Shown here: positions 61,007-64,000 of the stretch, piece by piece
How the letters are laid out: every line of letters starts with the position of its first letter
Numbering within the stretch: the stretch's first letter is position 1
Assembly (NCBI GenBank): GCA_016710745.1
Contig: JADJVB010000005.1
Location: 558,001 to 622,000 of the forward strand
Direction of reading: 5' to 3'
Length of the DNA stretch: 64,000 nucleotides
Source of the DNA: Chitinophagaceae bacterium
GTDB lineage: Bacteria; Bacteroidota; Bacteroidia; Chitinophagales; Chitinophagaceae
Program-made: the position numbers and the translations under genes
Notes under the pieces: generated by a model
Seen by the model: the letters and a program-made list of their open reading frames with translations, nothing else
Database searches by the model: none
Told to the model about the DNA's origin: nothing

Positions 61007-63421
61007 TTATTTTAAAATAGTTACCAGGAAAGCCGCTAATGCAACAGGTATGGCAGAAACAACCACCTGTAAAATTGTATCTGTGATTTCGGCACCCTGC
61101 GGTCTCAATGGAACGTTAACTACTGCACCTTCCTTTACTTTCGGATAAAAATGCATAAAGAACAGGTTTTTTGTTCTGCGGCTCTTGCCATTGGCATAGG
61201 TTACAAAAATACGTTTTCGCCAGGGCCTGATACCATATCCACCTGCCTTATCGATATAATAACCTACACTGGTATGCTCTTTGTCGAAAGTTAATTTCAG
61301 AGGCGATTGTACAACTCCTTTTACCGTAACAAAAGGATTTATTTCGGGTATAAAAATCACATCGCCTTCCTGCAATACAATATCGTATTTGCTGTTTTTA
61401 TATTTTAGTGCCCTTGCCAGATCGATACTTACGGGTTCATTGGCAACAGCCGAAATATCCGTTTTAACCGAATCCAGTACAATATTTCCCAGTGAGTCGG
61501 TTAACTTAGCCACTTTCTTTTCAACATTTTCCCTGAAATATTGTGTTTTTTTTCTGTATAATATAGCACCGGATAAATCCGCGTTTTCTTTTACTCCGCC
61601 GGCTCTTTGAATGTAGGAAGAAAGCCGTTCAAATTTGCTTAATCTTGGATAAGGGCCCGAATATTGCACCATACCGTTGATCAGGATCAATTGCTGTAGT
61701 TCAAATGTAGGGTTCTTGCGAACATATATCTGGTCGTAAGGTTTTAATACGATGGAGGCTGAAACACTATCCAGGTCTAGATTTGGAGATATTCTAATGG
61801 TTTTCAAAACCGTACGGGTGGGTTGCTGCATACCCTTGGCAGAATCAATATCAACCACACTCGAAATTTCAATTCTTCCATATTCTGCCGACTGCTTTAA
61901 CCCGCCCGACAGGTAAATCAGATCCTGCAAACTCATTCCACCATATTTATTCACTTTACCTTCTTTTCTTACTTCTCCAAATATTTCAACATATTGCCTG
62001 TCGGCAAAATCGTTGGCATTAAACAACAATACCTGGTCGTTGGCATATAATTCAACGTTATAAATACTCGACGTGTCATTGGTCGTGATGTCCGATAGAT
62101 TTACTTCAACCTTACTGGCTTTTATATTGGTACTATCTCCGCCACCCCTGAATATATACGCCCTGGGCAGGTAGGTATTGCGGGTAATTCCACCGGCCCT
62201 GTTGATCAGGTCGAATAATTTGTCGCCCGGCCTGGCCTGGTATTGTCCCGGATAAGAAATTTCGCCCTTCATTTCAATTTTATTGAACAGTCCCGGATTA
62301 ACGGCGATGACCTTTACAATATCACCATCAACCAACCCAAAATCCTGGTTTTCGTATCGTTTGTCGCCGGTAGGATTAATAATAACCGTTGCATTTACAT
62401 CTTCAATGATCTGCTTCTCCAATTGCGTACGATACACTTTTACGCCGCTTGAAAAGGCATCTTTTTCCAAACCACCGCTATACTTCAAAAGCGCCCTCAT
62501 CCCCTCATCTTTTTTAAGCTGGTAAAACATCGGGCGCCTGAATTTTCCTTCGGCTTTCACCTTTTTTTCAACTGTTTGCAGAATCACAAAATCATTATTT
62601 TCCAGGTAAATATGTTTACCAAAATCGCCGGTGGTCAGGTATTTATAAACATCCAGTTCATCAATAACCCGGCCATTTCTTTTAATTTGGATGGCGCGCA
62701 AATTGGCCATATTGGTTGGCCCACCGGCCAGGGCAATTACATTAAATGCATTGGTAAAAGCCGATATCGTAACAGGCCCCTGGTTTTTAACCTCGCCGGC
62801 AACATTAATGGAGATCGTTCGGGGTTGCCCGATGGATACAGAAATATTGGTAGATGGCGGAACAAATGCTTTGAATCGGCGGGTTAGCAATGACCTTACA
62901 TTTTCATACGTTAATCCCTGCAGGTAAATCTTACCGATACTGGTCGGAAAAATAGATCCGTCGCGGGCTACTGTATAATCCAGCGTAGCTTCGGCTCCAT
63001 TCCACAACGAAACAATGATCTGGTCGTATACGCCAATTGGATAATCCAAAGGCGGCGTAGAGAGTTCAGTAACCGAAGCCACCACGCCAGACCGGAACAG
63101 GTTCATACCATACGTATCTTCTGTTTTGTTTACAGATTGGGGCGTCTTTTCTCTTACCAGACTGTCTGTTTCAATTCTGTCTTTCAGTTTCAGGTTATTA
63201 TCGGCACCTGTTTTTTTTGCCCCTTCTCCGTTCTTGTCTTTTAATATATTATAAAATTCAGATGGTGGAAGTTGGGTGGGTATATTGGGCAGGTCGGGAC
63301 TGCTTGGATCTTTAATAGGATTTTGAGCCTGTGCCAGATTTACAAAAACAAAAAACAGGAGGCCGATCATCAGCAACTGTTTTTTAAAAGCGGAACAAGC
63401 TCGCCAGGATATTAGTAACAT
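61007..63421 (-). CDS. SLBB polysaccharide export protein, Wza-like
   Basis: 804 residues. Signal peptide (leader ends LAQAQ), then a Pro-rich stretch and a Poly_export domain near 125-200 (LDYPIGVYDQIIVSLWNGAE, TSIGKIYLQGLTYENVRSLL). Several SLBB modules follow: INVAGEVKNQGPVTISAF, EMKGEISYPGQYQARPGDKL, EIFGEVRKEGKVNKYGG, LINGMVQYSGPYPRLSKF, and TVKGVVQSPLKLTFDKEHTS. A C-terminal hydrophobic segment (ILQVVVSAIPVALAAFLVTI) ends the protein. It is larger than Wza, a size seen in Bacteroidota capsule and EPS exporters. It is a translocon in the outer membrane. Confidence 0.9.
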   Translation of the reverse strand: MLLISWRACSAFKKQLLMIGLLFFVFVNLAQAQNPIKDPSSPDLPNIPTQLPPSEFYNILKDKNGEGAKKTGADNNLKLKDRIETDSLVREKTPQSVNKTEDTYGMNLFRSGVVASVTELSTPPLDYPIGVYDQIIVSLWNGAEATLDYTVARDGSIFPTSIGKIYLQGLTYENVRSLLTRRFKAFVPPSTNISVSIGQPRTISINVAGEVKNQGPVTISAFTNAFNVIALAGGPTNMANLRAIQIKRNGRVIDELDVYKYLTTGDFGKHIYLENNDFVILQTVEKKVKAEGKFRRPMFYQLKKDEGMRALLKYSGGLEKDAFSSGVKVYRTQLEKQIIEDVNATVIINPTGDKRYENQDFGLVDGDIVKVIAVNPGLFNKIEMKGEISYPGQYQARPGDKLFDLINRAGGITRNTYLPRAYIFRGGGDSTNIKASKVEVNLSDITTNDTSSIYNVELYANDQVLLFNANDFADRQYVEIFGEVRKEGKVNKYGGMSLQDLIYLSGGLKQSAEYGRIEISSVVDIDSAKGMQQPTRTVLKTIRISPNLDLDSVSASIVLKPYDQIYVRKNPTFELQQLILINGMVQYSGPYPRLSKFERLSSYIQRAGGVKENADLSGAILYRKKTQYFRENVEKKVAKLTDSLGNIVLDSVKTDISAVANEPVSIDLARALKYKNSKYDIVLQEGDVIFIPEINPFVTVKGVVQSPLKLTFDKEHTSVGYYIDKAGGYGIRPWRKRIFVTYANGKSRRTKNLFFMHFYPKVKEGAVVNVPLRPQGAEITDTILQVVVSAIPVALAAFLVTILK

Positions 63422-63470
63422 TTGTTAGGGGTTGATTTACAAATTTTTAATAATGCGCAAATATAATATT

Positions 63471-64000
63471 TTATTTTACCGGCTGCTGTAAAGCTTCTTC
63501 ATACGCTGTGTATAACTCTGCCACAATTTCAGCCGCGGGTTTTATGTTATTTATCAGGGCACATACCTGTCCTATTTCCAGTTCACCCGCTGTGAGATCG
63601 CCTTCAAACATGCCCCGCTTTGCCCTGCCCTTTCCCAACAACTGTTGAAGTTCGTCAACCGTGGCACAGCCAAGTTCAGCCTCCTGTACCTGCTTGAAAA
63701 ATTCGTTCTTGATCAGCCTCACAGGCGTTAATTGTTTTAACGACAATTGGGTATCACCCTCCGATGACGAAATAATCAGGTTTTTAAAATTAATATGCGA
63801 TGACGCTTCTACGCTGGCCACAAACCTGCTTCCCACCTGAACCCCATCGGCACCCAGCACCATCGCCGCCAGCATTTGTCTTCCCGTGGCAATACCACCA
63901 GCCGCGATCACCGGAATATGCACCGCGGCGGCAACGGCGGGTACCAGCACCAGGGTGGTGGTTTCCTCTCTCCCGTTATGCCCCCCCGCTTCAAAACCTT
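63471..64000 (-). CDS. Nitronate monooxygenase, N-terminal part outside the window
   Basis: FMN-dependent TIM-barrel enzyme. The visible C-terminal portion is open to the edge and begins with the codons for GFEAGGHNGREETTTLVLVP; the GGHNGR His is the catalytic residue of the 2-nitropropane dioxygenase family. IPVIAAGGIATGRQMLAAMV and GADGVQVGSRFVASVEASSH are the phosphate-binding loops for FMN. It ends with a normal tail. It oxidises nitronates; the native substrate is not known. It starts upstream of the SLBB gene on the same strand. Confidence 0.9.
   Translation of the reverse strand, partial: GFEAGGHNGREETTTLVLVPAVAAAVHIPVIAAGGIATGRQMLAAMVLGADGVQVGSRFVASVEASSHINFKNLIISSSEGDTQLSLKQLTPVRLIKNEFFKQVQEAELGCATVDELQQLLGKGRAKRGMFEGDLTAGELEIGQVCALINNIKPAAEIVAELYTAYEEALQQPVK

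Overview
The window looks like chromosome from a member of the Bacteroidota, most likely Chitinophagaceae or a close relative. Supporting signs: promoters of the type TTTG-N21-TAnnTTTG, weak Shine-Dalgarno sites, many SPII lipoproteins, a DUF3127 protein, a DUF5777 beta-barrel, YceI proteins, LytS/LytTR pairs with propeller sensors, and moderate GC. There is no sign of prophage, CRISPR or a transposase gene.

Layout. 1-4.7 kb: an alpha-2-macroglobulin whose start lies outside the window. 4.8-12.3 kb (minus): five secreted proteins or lipoproteins downstream of a NarL-type two-component pair; two copies of a 16-bp imperfect palindrome sit 41 bp from two of the start codons. 12.4-14.3 kb: aspS. 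14.3-19.4 kb: a methyltransferase, two divergent paralogous GT4 glycosyltransferases and an MsbA-like ABC exporter. 19.4-26.1 kb (minus): an operon of an OB-fold protein, a cytochrome-like lipoprotein, two YceI proteins, a DUF5777 barrel, a propeller sensor kinase and a LytTR regulator. 26.8-29.9 kb: a TPR/beta-barrel protein with a BcsA-like GT2 synthase. 30.3-34.8 kb: an esterase, an L,D-transpeptidase-like protein, a truncated haemoglobin, a GNAT enzyme and a membrane barrel. 35-38 kb: uvrA, split by an apparent one-base frameshift. 38-41.6 kb: a small SecA-C-like protein, then an SAM riboswitch controlling a cystathionine gamma-synthase, followed by homoserine dehydrogenase. 41.8-52 kb (minus): a complete reductive pyrimidine catabolism operon (PreA, PreT, beta-ureidopropionase, dihydropyrimidinase, NCS1 permease, class III aminotransferase, methylmalonate/malonate semialdehyde dehydrogenase) with a divergent Lrp/AsnC regulator and a perfect 19-bp palindrome between them. 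52.6-53 kb: three tRNAs. 53.3-57.6 kb: dnaA, an SSB-tailed DUF3127 protein, and an FAD oxidoreductase with a second frameshift. 57.7-59.9 kb: a NatAB-like ABC exporter. 59.9-63.4 kb: a Wzz-like and a Wza/SLBB-like polysaccharide export pair. 63.5 kb to the edge: a nitronate monooxygenase fragment.

The most unusual feature is a set of dispersed short repeats. One family has a C-tract followed by two G-tracts. It lies inside five protein-coding genes without breaking them, in the same reading frame in every forward copy, and at most gene junctions of the pyrimidine operon. A second family (runs of TTTGCG/CACAAAG type) forms inverted terminal repeats around a GxxExxY gene that carries a stop codon, and its right arm supplies the C-terminus of PreT. 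The two candidate frameshifts are both consistent with loss of one A/T from a six-base run, which makes sequence error the first explanation.
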